Shown here: piece after piece, positions 1-7,911 of the stretch | Layout: each line of letters opens with the position of its first letter | How positions within the stretch are numbered: position 1 is the first letter of the stretch | NCBI GenBank assembly: GCA_963818695.1 | Contig: CAWFTG010000011.1 | Location: forward strand, 496,001-560,000 | Length of the DNA: 64,000 bases | Source of the DNA: AP-15 sp963818695 | GTDB taxonomy: Bacteria; Pseudomonadota; Alphaproteobacteria; ATCC43930; CGMCC-115725 | Direction of reading: 5' to 3' | Position numbers and translations under genes: made by a program | Notes under the pieces: generated by a model | Seen by the model: only the letters and a program-made list of their open reading frames with translations | Databases searched by the model: none | What the model was told of the DNA's origin: nothing

Positions 1-1186
1 CAACGATCTTGTCGGCCGCGGCGGCCACATAATAGCCGCCGGAGCCAGCGACATCGCCCATCGACACGATCACCGGCTTGCCGCGCTCGCGAGCGAAGAC
101 GACCTCGCGCCAGATCAATTCCGAGGCGACCGCCGAACCGCCTGGGCTATCGATGCGGAAGAGAATGGCGCGCACCGCCGGGTCACGGACCGCGGCGCGA
201 AACGCGCGCGTGAGTTCGGTCGCCGCCATAAAGTTCGACCCGGTCAGAGGGTTGCCCGCACCGCCGCTGCGCACCACGAGACCCGAGCCGTAGATCAGCG
301 CAATCGTCGAGCCCTCGTGATGCGGATGTCCGGCACGATCAAGATAGTTCGCAAGGCTGACTACCTCGGCGCCGGACCCGGCGCGGGCCCGGGCATGGCC
401 CAGCACCTCGTCGCGGTAGCCGAGCCGATCGACCAGCTTTGCCTGGACAGCCTCTTGCGCAAGGAGCGGGCCGCGGTCGATCAGGTCGCGCACCTCGGAA
501 TCCGACAATTTGCGGCGCTGAGCGATCCCGTGGACGATCTGCCCGGCGATCGAGTTGAGCAACGCCTCGATCTCTTCGCGATGCGCCGGGGTCATCTTGG
601 TTTCGGTCAGCACGTTCATCGCGGTCTTGAATTCTTCGCGATGATCGAACTCCGGGACGATCCCGAGAAGATCGAGGGTGCCTTTCAAGAACGGGGAATC
701 GGCATAAAGTCCGGTCAGACCGACATTCCCCATCGGCTGCAGCCAGATCTCGTCGAAGGCGGTTGCGAGATAATACGGCCGAGTCCCTGGGCCGAACTCG
801 CCGAAGCTGTCCGCGAAAGCGAGCGCGAGCTTGCCCTTGTTGCGGAACGCGGCGATCGCGTCGCGCACTTCCTGGACCCTGGCGAGGCCAATCTCGTCGT
901 CGCCGACTCGGGCGAGCAATACCTTGACCCGCGGATCGTTGCCGGCGGTCTCGATGGCATCGAGGAAATCCCGCAAGGTCGGCTTAGTGCCGACCAGGAG
1001 CCGCAGGATCGGCTCTTCGCTGGCGCCTTCCGGCAGATCCCGGGTGAGGTCCGCGGTCAGGAGAATGTTGCCGGGAAGCGGCTTCACCGACGGCCTCAGC
1101 CCGCCGACCAGCAGCATGACGCCGGCGACGAACAGCACGGCCGCGAAGCCGATGACGGCAAAAAAGCCTACAATGAAACGCCGCAT
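1..1186 (-). CDS. sppA: signal peptide peptidase SppA (partial, C-terminus outside window)
   Basis: Membrane-anchored serine protease of family S49, which digests leftover signal peptides. The minus-strand frame opens with an ATG at 1186 followed by a basic start (MRRF) and a hydrophobic anchor rich in V, F, A and G (residues 5-28). It then runs open for about 395 residues to the window edge. The S49 core is visible: an N-terminal domain with RVGDDEIGLA, then SPGGSAVAS near residue 350 and a GSGGYYVA stretch at the very end, the region of the catalytic serine. The catalytic lysine and serine belong to separate domains in this family and only part of the second is present. Family and frame are clear; only the missing end is uncertain. 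Confidence 0.9.
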   Translation of the reverse strand, partial: MRRFIVGFFAVIGFAAVLFVAGVMLLVGGLRPSVKPLPGNILLTADLTRDLPEGASEEPILRLLVGTKPTLRDFLDAIETAGNDPRVKVLLARVGDDEIGLARVQEVRDAIAAFRNKGKLALAFADSFGEFGPGTRPYYLATAFDEIWLQPMGNVGLTGLYADSPFLKGTLDLLGIVPEFDHREEFKTAMNVLTETKMTPAHREEIEALLNSIAGQIVHGIAQRRKLSDSEVRDLIDRGPLLAQEAVQAKLVDRLGYRDEVLGHARARAGSGAEVVSLANYLDRAGHPHHEGSTIALIYGSGLVVRSGGAGNPLTGSNFMAATELTRAFRAAVRDPAVRAILFRIDSPGGSAVASELIWREVVFARERGKPVIVSMGDVAGSGGYYVAAAADKIV

Positions 1187-1218
1187 GCCTAGTCCGTCAG
1201 CTGTCCGGCTGCCGCGGG

Positions 1219-1791
1219 TCACCGGTCCCACCGGTGATACTCGCGGTTCGGAATGATATCCAGACCGCTCGCCATCCGGTTCGACATGTTGAAGAAGGCG
1301 ACCGTTTCGGCGAGGTCGAAGATGTCCTCGTCGCCGAGACCGGTCCGGCGCAGCTCCGCCCGGTCCTCCTCTCCGATCGTCGCGGGGGCCGTGGTCAGCT
1401 TCCACGCGAAATCGAGCATGGTGCGCCGGCGCGGATCGAGCCGGGCTACCCGATAATTCATGACCAGCATCTCGCCGAGTTCGGGGTCGCCGGACAATCG
1501 CCGCACGGCCTGACCGTGCGCAACGAGGCAATAGTAGCAGCGGTTGGCACTCGACACGACGACCGCGACCATCTCCCGCTCGAGCTTGGAGAGGCCGGAC
1601 GGCGCCAGCATCAGCTCGTTGTACATCGCGACGAAGTTGCGCAGCTTCTGCGGGCGCAGGCTGTAGGCGCGCAACACATTCGGCACGATCCCGAGCTTTT
1701 CGGTGCACAGCGCAAAAAGCTCCTGCAGATCCTCGTCGAGCGCCCCGGGATCGGCGACGGGAAGCGCCGAGATATGGTCCGGCTGCGGCAC
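1219..1791 (-). CDS. AhpD-like / peroxidase-related carboxymuconolactone decarboxylase family protein
   Basis: A 190-residue all-helical protein of the carboxymuconolactone decarboxylase/AhpD superfamily. The redox motif is intact: C85-Y-Y-C88 followed by L-V-A-H92, the CxxC-x3-H signature of alkylhydroperoxidase D-type enzymes. The flanking helix (EREMVAVVVSSANR) and the C-terminal half (DIFDLAETVAFFNMSNRMA) fit the peroxidase-related subfamily. It probably reduces peroxides, but its electron donor and substrate cannot be read from sequence. It lies 32 bp upstream of sppA on the same strand and may be co-transcribed with it. Confidence 0.85.
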   Translation of the reverse strand: MPQPDHISALPVADPGALDEDLQELFALCTEKLGIVPNVLRAYSLRPQKLRNFVAMYNELMLAPSGLSKLEREMVAVVVSSANRCYYCLVAHGQAVRRLSGDPELGEMLVMNYRVARLDPRRRTMLDFAWKLTTAPATIGEEDRAELRRTGLGDEDIFDLAETVAFFNMSNRMASGLDIIPNREYHRWDR

Positions 1792-2270
1792 GTCAAATCT
1801 CCTGCGGCAAACAAGTCACGGACCTAATGTAATCGCCTCCGGCAAAAATCGTCATCACCGGCTTGACCCGCGGCCCGTCGGTCCATCTTCACCGGACTTG
1901 CGTCGCGGGATTTGCTTCGTCTCTCCGCTCCTAACAAGAAAAAAGGCGGTTCGTGACGGCAGGCCATATCGAACGCTTCCCCGGCGAAAGCCGGGGTCCA
2001 TCTCTCGGCAGCACGAGCACCGGGATACATGGGTCCCGGCTTTCGCCGGGAAAGCGCTCTGGCGGCGGTTTCATCCAGGCTGAGTCGGCCGCGCCGGCCG
2101 GTCCCAACTCGCAATGACCGGTCATTGCGAGCACAGCGCGGCAATCTCGCGGGGCACAAACCGGCTGGCATTTGGGCACGGCGTTTATAGGTTCGGGCGG
2201 CGCCGCTTACGGTTGATCGTAGTATGACAGCCCGCTGCAACTGCAGCGGGTCTGCAGCGGCGGCTCCTCT
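1792..2270. other. intergenic region rich in short palindromic repeats
   Basis: No convincing gene. It contains a pair of REP-like palindromes facing each other (CCCCGGCGAAAGCCGGGG near 1979-1996 and its near-complement near 2034-2051). A second alphaproteobacterial repeat type follows at 2107-2150 (TCATTGCGAGCACAGCGCGG and its flank). Open frames here are read through repeats and show no family features. Confidence 0.6.
1977..2052. repeat. paired REP-like palindromes
   Basis: Two GC-rich palindromes with a GAAAG/CTTTC centre in inverted orientation about 40 bp apart. The same paired arrangement recurs at 6221-6293, 8238-8360, 19348-19425 and 32111-32187, so this is a dispersed family in the genome. 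Confidence 0.75.
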
Positions 2271-2468
2271 TCAGGTTGCAAGGCTCGAAAGCGGCCAAGG
2301 CCTCGGCTGGGTCGGCCGGTCTTCGGCCTGGCGGGTTTCGAGCACCTGCAGACGTTGGTCGAAGTCGCTGATTTCGATGGTTTGCACAAAAGTCGTGAAC
2401 ACCCTGGCGTTCGGAAACGGCCGCCCGCGCACCTGCGCCGCCGGCGCCACCTCCACCTCATCGCTCAA
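2271..2468 (-). CDS. possible small hypothetical protein
   Basis: A 65-codon frame starting with TTG at 2468, preceded by GGAGG seven bases upstream. The peptide begins LSDEVEVAPAAQVRGRP and continues with FTTFVQTIEISDFDQRLQVLE, which has protein-like composition and a likely amphipathic helix. An ATG start at 2501 is also possible but lacks a ribosome site. The upstream DNA is AT-rich and carries the palindrome TGCCAATAATGGCA (about 2528-2541), a possible operator. No family is recognised. Confidence 0.35.
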   Translation of the reverse strand: MSDEVEVAPAAQVRGRPFPNARVFTTFVQTIEISDFDQRLQVLETRQAEDRPTQPRPWPLSSLAT

Positions 2469-2721
2469 TATGCACCTCCGTGCGTTGGCAGCGCCTCCCA
2501 CGGACGCCGCAATCGCCCGACTATATTATGCCAATAATGGCAATTTTGTGGATGCGTAATACGCAACAAGCGGTTGGCCGGGCGTGAAGTGCCGCTGTGG
2601 CCGGCGCCTGCGGGCACCCCGGACGAAAGGGCGCGGGTTCAGCGCCTCGTCTCAGTAGAACCATGACGAGAATTTCGGAATGGCGACCGTGCCATTAAGT
2701 CCTGTACTCCGCATGCCGTCG

Positions 2722-2998
2722 TTAGAGCCGCGTTGGGTAATGTGCTTTATGAATGTCAGGGAAGTGGAGTTCTGGAAAATCACCGGGCAAAAGACCGATA
2801 AGTACGGGTGCGACACCTGCGGGGGCGCTCATCGTCACTTGAAAATCGAGCGCCTCCGTCGCGGAATTATCTGTGTAGGAGCCGTCGAAGATTGCACCCG
2901 CTACGTCCCCGCCGACGATTACGCCGCCGTGAAAAACGAGCATTCCGAAGCCGCTCCCAGCGGTTCCGGTAAAGGCGATGCGAAAAAAAGCCGTCCAT
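2722..2998 (-). pseudogene. GrlR-like regulatory-domain protein, frameshifted at a homopolymer
   Basis: The ORF from 2943 reads MLVFHGGVIVGGDVAG and continues AIFDGSYTDNSATEALDFQVTM, a beta-rich pattern like the T3SS regulator GrlR family widespread in rhizobia. Upstream in the same frame is IAFTGTAGSGFG. An ATG at 2998 (MDGFF) joins this frame only if one base is removed from the A7 tract at 2983-2989 (T7 on the coding strand). The start lies 3 bp after the stop of the DUF6680 gene, so the two are probably translationally linked. The C-terminal part also departs from the expected pattern after about residue 70, so it may be truly degraded. Function unknown. Confidence 0.55.
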
Positions 2999-3001
2999 TA
3001 G

Positions 3002-3607
3002 TTACCTCGGGTCGGTGTTGTAGGCGGGGGTGGAAAGAACGAGGGTGGAGACGGTGGACTCGGGGTGGGGCCGCCCCCGATTGCTGGGTGGCGGCGGAAA
3101 TGGCGCGGGCGGAAGGGGCGCAGCCGGGCTAACCCCAAGAGGGCGGCGGCCTGAGAGGACTTCGATCAGCGCGCGGCGCACTGCCTGCTGCTCGGTCTCA
3201 ATATCCACCAAACCTTGCGGGTAATAGCCACCTTCCAACACGTCGAGCTGCGGTAGCTCATAGCCGAGTTCTCTTGCCATTTCAGAAAGCAATCTCGTCA
3301 TAAGGGAGCGGTGACGGTCGGCCCAGCCCGGTGGTTGGGGAGGTGGTGTGTTGATGTGGGTCATAACTTCCCGGTGAGCATCTTGAACTGACGGGATTCC
3401 GTAAAACTCGATTTCAACCATGTTGAGTGCGGTTACCTTGTCTGCTGACAGGGCCGCGCGTCGTGTAGCCATAAGAGAGCGAAAGATGTTTAGACGGCGT
3501 TCTTTGACCCGACGCAAGTTGTCTATATGTCGTGTCACGAAAACCGCGCACACTGGTCCCGCCAATGTGGCAATTACTACGGATATTCCGAGAAACAAAT
3601 CCGACAA
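3002..3607 (-). CDS. DUF6680-like membrane-anchored protein
   Basis: 201 residues. It begins with one hydrophobic segment (residues 1-25, LFLGISVVIATLAGPV) followed by a conserved-looking cytoplasmic domain with IFRSLMATRRAALSADKVTALNMVEIEFYG. That pattern matches DUF6680 proteins as I know them. The tail is proline-rich (PAAPLPPAPFPPPP) and probably disordered. Function is unknown. It is followed 3 bp later by the GrlR-like gene. This pair has lower GC than its neighbours, which hints at acquisition. Confidence 0.65.
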   Translation of the reverse strand: MSDLFLGISVVIATLAGPVCAVFVTRHIDNLRRVKERRLNIFRSLMATRRAALSADKVTALNMVEIEFYGIPSVQDAHREVMTHINTPPPQPPGWADRHRSLMTRLLSEMARELGYELPQLDVLEGGYYPQGLVDIETEQQAVRRALIEVLSGRRPLGVSPAAPLPPAPFPPPPSNRGRPHPESTVSTLVLSTPAYNTDPR

Positions 3608-3845
3608 AGCAAGTCTCCAAAATGGCCCGCACTTCCACGCAGGTTGTTCATTCTCGCTTGCGCCGTTGGGTGACTTCGGTCAAGCCTCTCAATCTACATC
3701 TGGTAGCGGGCGCGCGCGCTTGTCTCTTGGTGTCTCGTGGCGAGGAAGTCCCGCAAGTCTTGATTTCTGGAACATGGGCCAGTTGGCGATTATGTTGACC
3801 GAAAATTCGGGCGGTTTTGAAAGCCGGCGCGTGGCACAGTGCTGC

Positions 3846-4202
3846 ATGGCGCGGGTGAGGGTCAGCATCGTATTTGAGTCCGGGGCGCGGATCGGCCCCG
3901 GCAAGGCCAAGCTGCTCGAAAGCATCCGTAACACCGGGTCGATCTCGGCCGCCGCACGCGATATGGGGATGTCCTATAAGCGGGCGTGGCTACTGCTCGA
4001 CAGCATTAATAGAGCGTTCACCGAACCGGTCGTGACGGCCGCACCGGGTGGTGCCGGCGGCGGCGGTGCAAGCCTGACGCCGTTCGGTGCCGAAGTGCTC
4101 GAACGCTACAACCGCATCCTCGACCGGGCTGCGAGCAACGCCGTCGATGATCTGGCGGCGCTCTCGCGGCGCTCTCGCCCAGACGCCGGGCCGAAGGTCT
4201 AA
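3846..4202 (+). CDS. ModE-type winged helix-turn-helix regulator (N-terminal domain only)
   Basis: 118 residues with the LysR-like winged helix of ModE: GPGKAKLLESIRNTGSISAAARDMGMSYKRAWLLLDSINRAF is the characteristic pattern (recognition helix SYKRAWLL). It ends after the DNA-binding domain, so there is no molybdate-binding MOP domain; single-domain ModE relatives are common in alphaproteobacteria. The start at 3846 is chosen because the family begins close to the RVSIVFESGARIGPGKA segment. An open frame continues further upstream but reads through unrelated sequence. It lies 73 bp before the TauE/SafE gene, with an inverted repeat between them. Confidence 0.85.
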   Translation: MARVRVSIVFESGARIGPGKAKLLESIRNTGSISAAARDMGMSYKRAWLLLDSINRAFTEPVVTAAPGGAGGGGASLTPFGAEVLERYNRILDRAASNAVDDLAALSRRSRPDAGPKV

Positions 4203-4240
4203 AAGGCTCTCTATGGTGTTAATGTCATAACGCTTATGGT

Positions 4241-4266
4241 GCGCTATAGCCTTTTTGCCATAGCGC
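4241..4266. promoter_or_regulatory. inverted repeat resembling a Mo-box operator
   Basis: GCGCTAT (4241-4247) and ATAGCGC (4260-4266) are perfect 7-base arms around a 12-base spacer. A further CATAACG lies at 4226-4232. ModE/MopB boxes have CG-TATA-type arms, so this is a plausible site for the regulator encoded just upstream, controlling the transporter that starts 10 bp later. Confidence 0.5.
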
Positions 4267-4275
4267 GAGCCGACC

Positions 4276-5106
4276 ATGAGCAATCGACTAACCGCGCCGG
4301 TGCTGATCCACGAGGAAGGGGATGCAAGCCGCAGCATGCCGGCGGCCTTTGGCGGCGGTGCGATCATCGGCGCGCTCGGCGGTCTGATTGGCTTAGGCGG
4401 TGCGGAATTTCGGTTGCCGCTGCTGATCGGGGCCTTTCGGTTTGCAGCACTGCAAGCGGTGATCCTCAACAAGGCAGTGAGCCTTGTCGTCGTCGCTTCC
4501 GCTTTGCCGTTCCGCGCGGCGGCGGTTCCCTTCGCGAGCGTCGCCGCTCATTGGCCGATTATCGTCAATCTGCTTGCCGGAAGCCTGCTCGGCGCATGGT
4601 TTGGGGCAACCTGGGCAACGCGCCTCGCGTCGCACACACTCTATCGCGTCATTGCCGTTCTGCTTCTTGGGATCGCGGTTGTGCTGGTGCTTGGGCACAA
4701 TGCGACGATCTCGGGGGCCATGCTGACCGGGGCAGCACAAATGGTGGCGGGTGTCGTCGCCGGCTTTGGAATTGGCGTCGTCGCGGCATTACTTGGCGTC
4801 GCCGGCGGCGAGCTGCTGATCCCGACGCTCGTTCTGCTGTTCGGGGCCGATATCAAGCTTGCCGGCAGCCTGTCGCTCGCGGTGAGCCTGCCGACAATGC
4901 TCGTCGGCTTCGCCCGCTACAGCCGAGATCGCAGTTTTGTTGTCCTTGGCGAAAACCGTCGGTTCGTGCTGGTAATGGCGGCCGGCTCGATCTTCGGCAG
5001 CTTCATCGGCGGCCGGCTGCTCGGTGTCGTACCGAATGCCGTCCTCCTGCCGCTGCTTGCGATGATCCTTGTGCTATCAGCCGTCAAAGTCTGGCGGCAC
5101 GCATAA
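4276..5106 (+). CDS. sulfite exporter TauE/SafE (TSUP) family permease
   Basis: 276 residues, almost entirely hydrophobic with about eight membrane segments and the two repeated halves of the TSUP family. Each half opens with a glycine-rich helix: GALGGLIGLGGAEFRLPLL near residue 33 and GIGVVAALLGVAGGELLIPTL near residue 160. Relatives export or import sulfite, sulfoacetate or other organosulfur anions. The neighbouring ModE-like gene and the Mo-box-like repeat suggest control by molybdate or tungstate status, so an oxyanion substrate is a reasonable inference, not a demonstration. Confidence 0.85.
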   Translation: MSNRLTAPVLIHEEGDASRSMPAAFGGGAIIGALGGLIGLGGAEFRLPLLIGAFRFAALQAVILNKAVSLVVVASALPFRAAAVPFASVAAHWPIIVNLLAGSLLGAWFGATWATRLASHTLYRVIAVLLLGIAVVLVLGHNATISGAMLTGAAQMVAGVVAGFGIGVVAALLGVAGGELLIPTLVLLFGADIKLAGSLSLAVSLPTMLVGFARYSRDRSFVVLGENRRFVLVMAAGSIFGSFIGGRLLGVVPNAVLLPLLAMILVLSAVKVWRHA

Positions 5107-5157
5107 GCCGGCGACTATCTAATTGACAGACCCGCCGTGAGGCGGGATTCGTGAAGC

Positions 5158-5802
5158 ATGGTTGCTCAAGTCGATGTCTCGCCCGGGAGTGCGTCGTGGT
5201 TTCGCTTCGCACGCCTCGCCAAGCTCCTGTCGTCGCTGACGCTTGTCTGGCTGGGGATAGAGGGGGCGGTCGGTGTGGTGGCCGGCATTCTCGCCGGGTC
5301 GATCGCGCTGGTCGCCTTTGGCCTCGACAGTGCGATCGAGGGCCTTGCCAGCGTCATTATCATTTGGCGGTTCACCGGCACCCGGACGATCTCGGCCGAT
5401 GCCGAGCGCCGCGCGCAGAAATGGGTGGCGATCAGCTTCTTTCTGCTCGCCCCCTACGTGGCGGCCGAAGCGGTCGAGACATTGATCGAGGGCGCGGTGG
5501 CCGAAACCTCGTGGATCGGTATCGCTCTTACCGCCGGCACGCTAGTGCTCTGTCCGTGCCTTGGGATTGCAAAACAGCGGATCGGTGAAAAGCTTGGATC
5601 GCGCGCCACCTACGGCGAGGGGACGCAGAATGTCCTGTGCGCGATCCTCGCCGGTGCGGTGTTGGTCGGCCTCGCCGCGAACACGCTTTTTGGGCTGTGG
5701 TGGCTTGATCCGGGCATTGCGCTTGCGATCTCGGCGCTCTGTGTCCACGAAGGGCAAAAGGCTTGGCGCGGGGAGGAATGCGGGTGCGCCACGTGCTCTT
5801 AA
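5158..5802 (+). CDS. cation-efflux-like membrane transporter
   Basis: 214 residues with five or six membrane segments. The pattern GSIALVAFGLDSAIEGLASVIIIWRF is the cation diffusion facilitator-like helix with its conserved aspartate. The C-terminal half (TLFGLWWLDPGIALAISALCVHEGQKAWRG) matches small CDF relatives that lack the cytoplasmic domain. It ends in a cysteine cluster (EECGCATCS), consistent with soft-metal binding. It follows the TSUP gene by 51 bp and may be in the same operon. Confidence 0.75.
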   Translation: MVAQVDVSPGSASWFRFARLAKLLSSLTLVWLGIEGAVGVVAGILAGSIALVAFGLDSAIEGLASVIIIWRFTGTRTISADAERRAQKWVAISFFLLAPYVAAEAVETLIEGAVAETSWIGIALTAGTLVLCPCLGIAKQRIGEKLGSRATYGEGTQNVLCAILAGAVLVGLAANTLFGLWWLDPGIALAISALCVHEGQKAWRGEECGCATCS

Positions 5803-6220
5803 CCCGTCGTTGCTCGCTCCTACATCTTGTGGTTCTGCGCCGGTTCTCTGTCGCTATCAAAGTCTGATAATGTGCATTATGTAAAATCTTTCAGCTAATT
5901 CTATAGTCGCGGTGTTAATCTTTTCGCACTTCTGCCGCCCCGCCATGTGATGACTTGGCTTGGGAGTGGAATTTTCCTGCTATTAGTACTTAGAGATATT
6001 CACCAATTACTTGATGCCGCTTTTCACAAGATGTAGGCCAAGGGCCCGGGGATCATACGCTGGGAATCACAGACGAACTCGTCTTAGAAGTGCCGAAAAA
6101 GAGGCGAAGTGGACGCATCATCAGCCTAGTACCTCGTCGCGAAAATTAGCGTACGTTACTCCACTCCGTTCGTCGTCCCCGCACAATAGGCTGTCAGGAA
6201 ATCCTACGAACAAACAATCC

Positions 6221-6293
6221 GTCGTCCCCGCGGAAGCGGGGACCCAGGGGCAAGCGACTGAAATCCCTGGGTCCCCGCTTTCGCGGGAACGAC
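6221..6293. repeat. paired REP-like palindromes
   Basis: GTCCCCGCGGAAGCGGGGAC near 6224-6243 faces GTCCCCGCTTTCGCGGGAAC near 6271-6290. CCAGGG and CCCTGG sit inside, so the whole 73-bp unit can fold as one long hairpin. Confidence 0.8.
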
Positions 6294-6332
6294 GAACAAA
6301 GCGCGCGAGGCCGCGTAACGAAATTGGATTAC

Positions 6333-6405
6333 ACCCGCGGAAGCGGCGACCAAGAGCCTGCCCCCCTGTTCATGCCAGGGGCAGGCTCTGGCATGAACAG
6401 GGGGC
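6333..6405 (+). repeat. left inverted repeat of the GIY-YIG unit
   Basis: About 72 bp that recurs, inverted and nearly identical, at 6720-6793. It combines a CCGCGGAAGCGG palindrome with a long hairpin whose arms are CCCCTGTTCATGCCAG and its complement CTGGCATGAACAGGGG. Confidence 0.8.
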
Positions 6406-6413
6406 GAGAGCTC

Positions 6414-6707
6414 TCACCCCAGCTCCTCGTAAAGATCACGCCATTGCCGATTATGGCGCTCGATCAACTCCAGTTTCCACGTGCGGCGCCATTTCTTGAT
6501 GCGCTTTTCGCGGAGGATCGCATCGGCCATGGTCTCGTGAAACTCGACAAACACTAACCTATGCACTCCGTAATCGCGAACAAATCCGCCGATGGCGTTC
6601 GAACGATGTTGCCAAGCACGGCGCGCAATATCACTTGTGACACCGACATAAAGGGTGCCATTACGCTTGCTTGCGAGGATGTAGACGCAAGGACGCTTCT
6701 CACTCAC
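6414..6707 (-). CDS. single-domain GIY-YIG nuclease family protein
   Basis: About 97 residues of the UvrC-N-like GIY-YIG superfamily: CVYILASKRNGTLYVGVTSD carries the GIY and YIG equivalents (VYI and YVG). The catalytic arginine is in IARRAWQH and the metal-binding glutamate in ILREKRIKKW. The start is set at GTG 6707 (VSEKRPCVYI), because the ATG further upstream lies inside the flanking repeat and would add a peptide translated from the palindrome. Small proteins of this type are common but their roles are poorly known. Here the gene is bracketed by inverted copies of a ~72-bp repeat, which suggests that gene and repeats move or spread together. Confidence 0.85.
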   Translation of the reverse strand: MSEKRPCVYILASKRNGTLYVGVTSDIARRAWQHRSNAIGGFVRDYGVHRLVFVEFHETMADAILREKRIKKWRRTWKLELIERHNRQWRDLYEELG

Positions 6708-6719
6708 GTGCGATCGACC

Positions 6720-6793
6720 GCCCCTGTTCATGCCAGAGCCTGCCCCTGGCATGAACAGGGGGGCAGGCTCTGGGTCCCCGCTTTCGCGGGGAT
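6720..6793 (-). repeat. right inverted repeat of the GIY-YIG unit
   Basis: Reverse-complement copy of 6333-6405: the central hairpin (CCCCTGTTCATGCCAG arms) and the outer CCCCGCGAAAGCGGGG palindrome are both present. By eye about 68 of 72 aligned bases match. Confidence 0.8.
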
Positions 6794-6963
6794 GACGGAG
6801 ATATTATTGCATCGCGATAAGTGTCCACCGTGCGACAGCCGGACGAAACGCGTCTGGTATCGTCCCTTCCACGAGAGTGAGGATGCCGAAGAGACATACG
6901 CTAATTTACGCAAGCAGGTACTAGAGGGATAGCAAAAGAGCTTCCGTCAGATCGTCGTCGCTA

Positions 6964-7872
6964 TCAGCTAAAAGCGGCAAACAGCTCCTCGAGGGCCGTG
7001 ATCTGATTGCCGGTGACCGAGTTCGGCACCAGGACCGGCGTGTTGACGCCGGCGGCGCGCCATTCCTCGACACCCTCGCGCACCTTGGCGGGCGGGCCGA
7101 AAAGGGTGTTGTCGGCGAGCCAGCGGTCGGTCAGGTACTTCGGGATATCGTCGGGCCGGTTGTCGGCGATCGCCTTCTCGACTGCCGACATCTCGTCGAC
7201 ATAACCGGCTTCCTTCCAGTAGGCGCGGTAATTCGGCAGCAAGGCGTAATGCACGAGGCGGCGGCGCAGCAGCGCCTTTGCCGCTTCTACATCTTCCGAG
7301 ACGCAGACCGGCAGCATGTTGCCGATCAGAAAATTCGGATCGCTGCGCTTGGACGACGGCACGGCGGCGAGCGACTGCGGCATGTGTGAAAGACTGGCGT
7401 TTGCGAAGATGACGCCTTCGGCGATCTCGGCGGCGAGCGCGACCATCTTCTTGCGCAGAGCCGCGAGGACGATCGGCGGCAACGGGCCGATCCCTTCATA
7501 GGACCTCACCTTGTCGACAAAGGTGCGGATGTCCGAGAGGGGCTTGCCCGGGGTGACGCCGAGACGCTGGTAGGTGGGGCCGTGCGCAATGCCGATGCCA
7601 AAGCGGAAGCGGCCGCCCGAGACCTCGTGCAGATAGGCGGCGCTATGCGCAAAATCCTCGGCGGTGCGGGCGTAGATCGGCGCGATCGCGGTGCCGAACG
7701 GGATATGCTCGGTGGCGAGCGCCAGCGCGGTGCACTGCGCCATGTTGCCGAACCGGCTCGGGATGTAGATGCCGGCGAAACCGCGCCGCTCGATCTCGCG
7801 CGCGATGTCGAGGGTCTGACGCCGCCTCCCCGGCACGGCGACGAGGCTGATCGCGGGAAGGGGCTGCGGCAT
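6964..7872 (-). CDS. LLM class (luciferase-like) flavin-dependent oxidoreductase
   Basis: About 302 residues of the luciferase-like TIM-barrel family, which uses F420 or FMN. Visible family features are TLDIAREIERRGFAGIYIPSR near the N-terminus, GTAIAPIYARTAEDFAHSAAYLHEVSGGRFRFGIGIA, and the C-terminal region GPPAKVREGVEEWRAAGV. The start at 7872 (MPQPLPAIS) fits family length; an ATG at 7911 is also possible. Substrate unknown. A second, frameshifted member of the family lies about 0.6 kb upstream on the same strand. Confidence 0.85.
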   Translation of the reverse strand: MPQPLPAISLVAVPGRRRQTLDIAREIERRGFAGIYIPSRFGNMAQCTALALATEHIPFGTAIAPIYARTAEDFAHSAAYLHEVSGGRFRFGIGIAHGPTYQRLGVTPGKPLSDIRTFVDKVRSYEGIGPLPPIVLAALRKKMVALAAEIAEGVIFANASLSHMPQSLAAVPSSKRSDPNFLIGNMLPVCVSEDVEAAKALLRRRLVHYALLPNYRAYWKEAGYVDEMSAVEKAIADNRPDDIPKYLTDRWLADNTLFGPPAKVREGVEEWRAAGVNTPVLVPNSVTGNQITALEELFAAFS

Positions 7873-7911
7873 CGGCGTCACTCCGTCATTCCAGTTCGCA
7901 CACCCGAACAA

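Larger units (their letters stand above)
5803..6413. other. intergenic region with repeats and possible gene remnant
   Basis: No complete gene. A short open stretch at about 6059-6148 reads LGITDELVLEV then PKKRRSGRIISLVPRR before a stop and may be the start of a lost gene. It is followed by paired palindromes at 6221-6293 and by the left inverted repeat of the GIY-YIG unit. Confidence 0.45.

Noticed and set aside
317..1192. 291-codon plus-strand frame at the window start
   Set aside because: Antisense to sppA, whose signal anchor and S49 motifs are clear on the minus strand.
6414..6752. ATG start at 6752 for the GIY-YIG protein
   Set aside because: The extra residues are a translation of the inverted repeat; the GTG at 6707 gives the normal family length.
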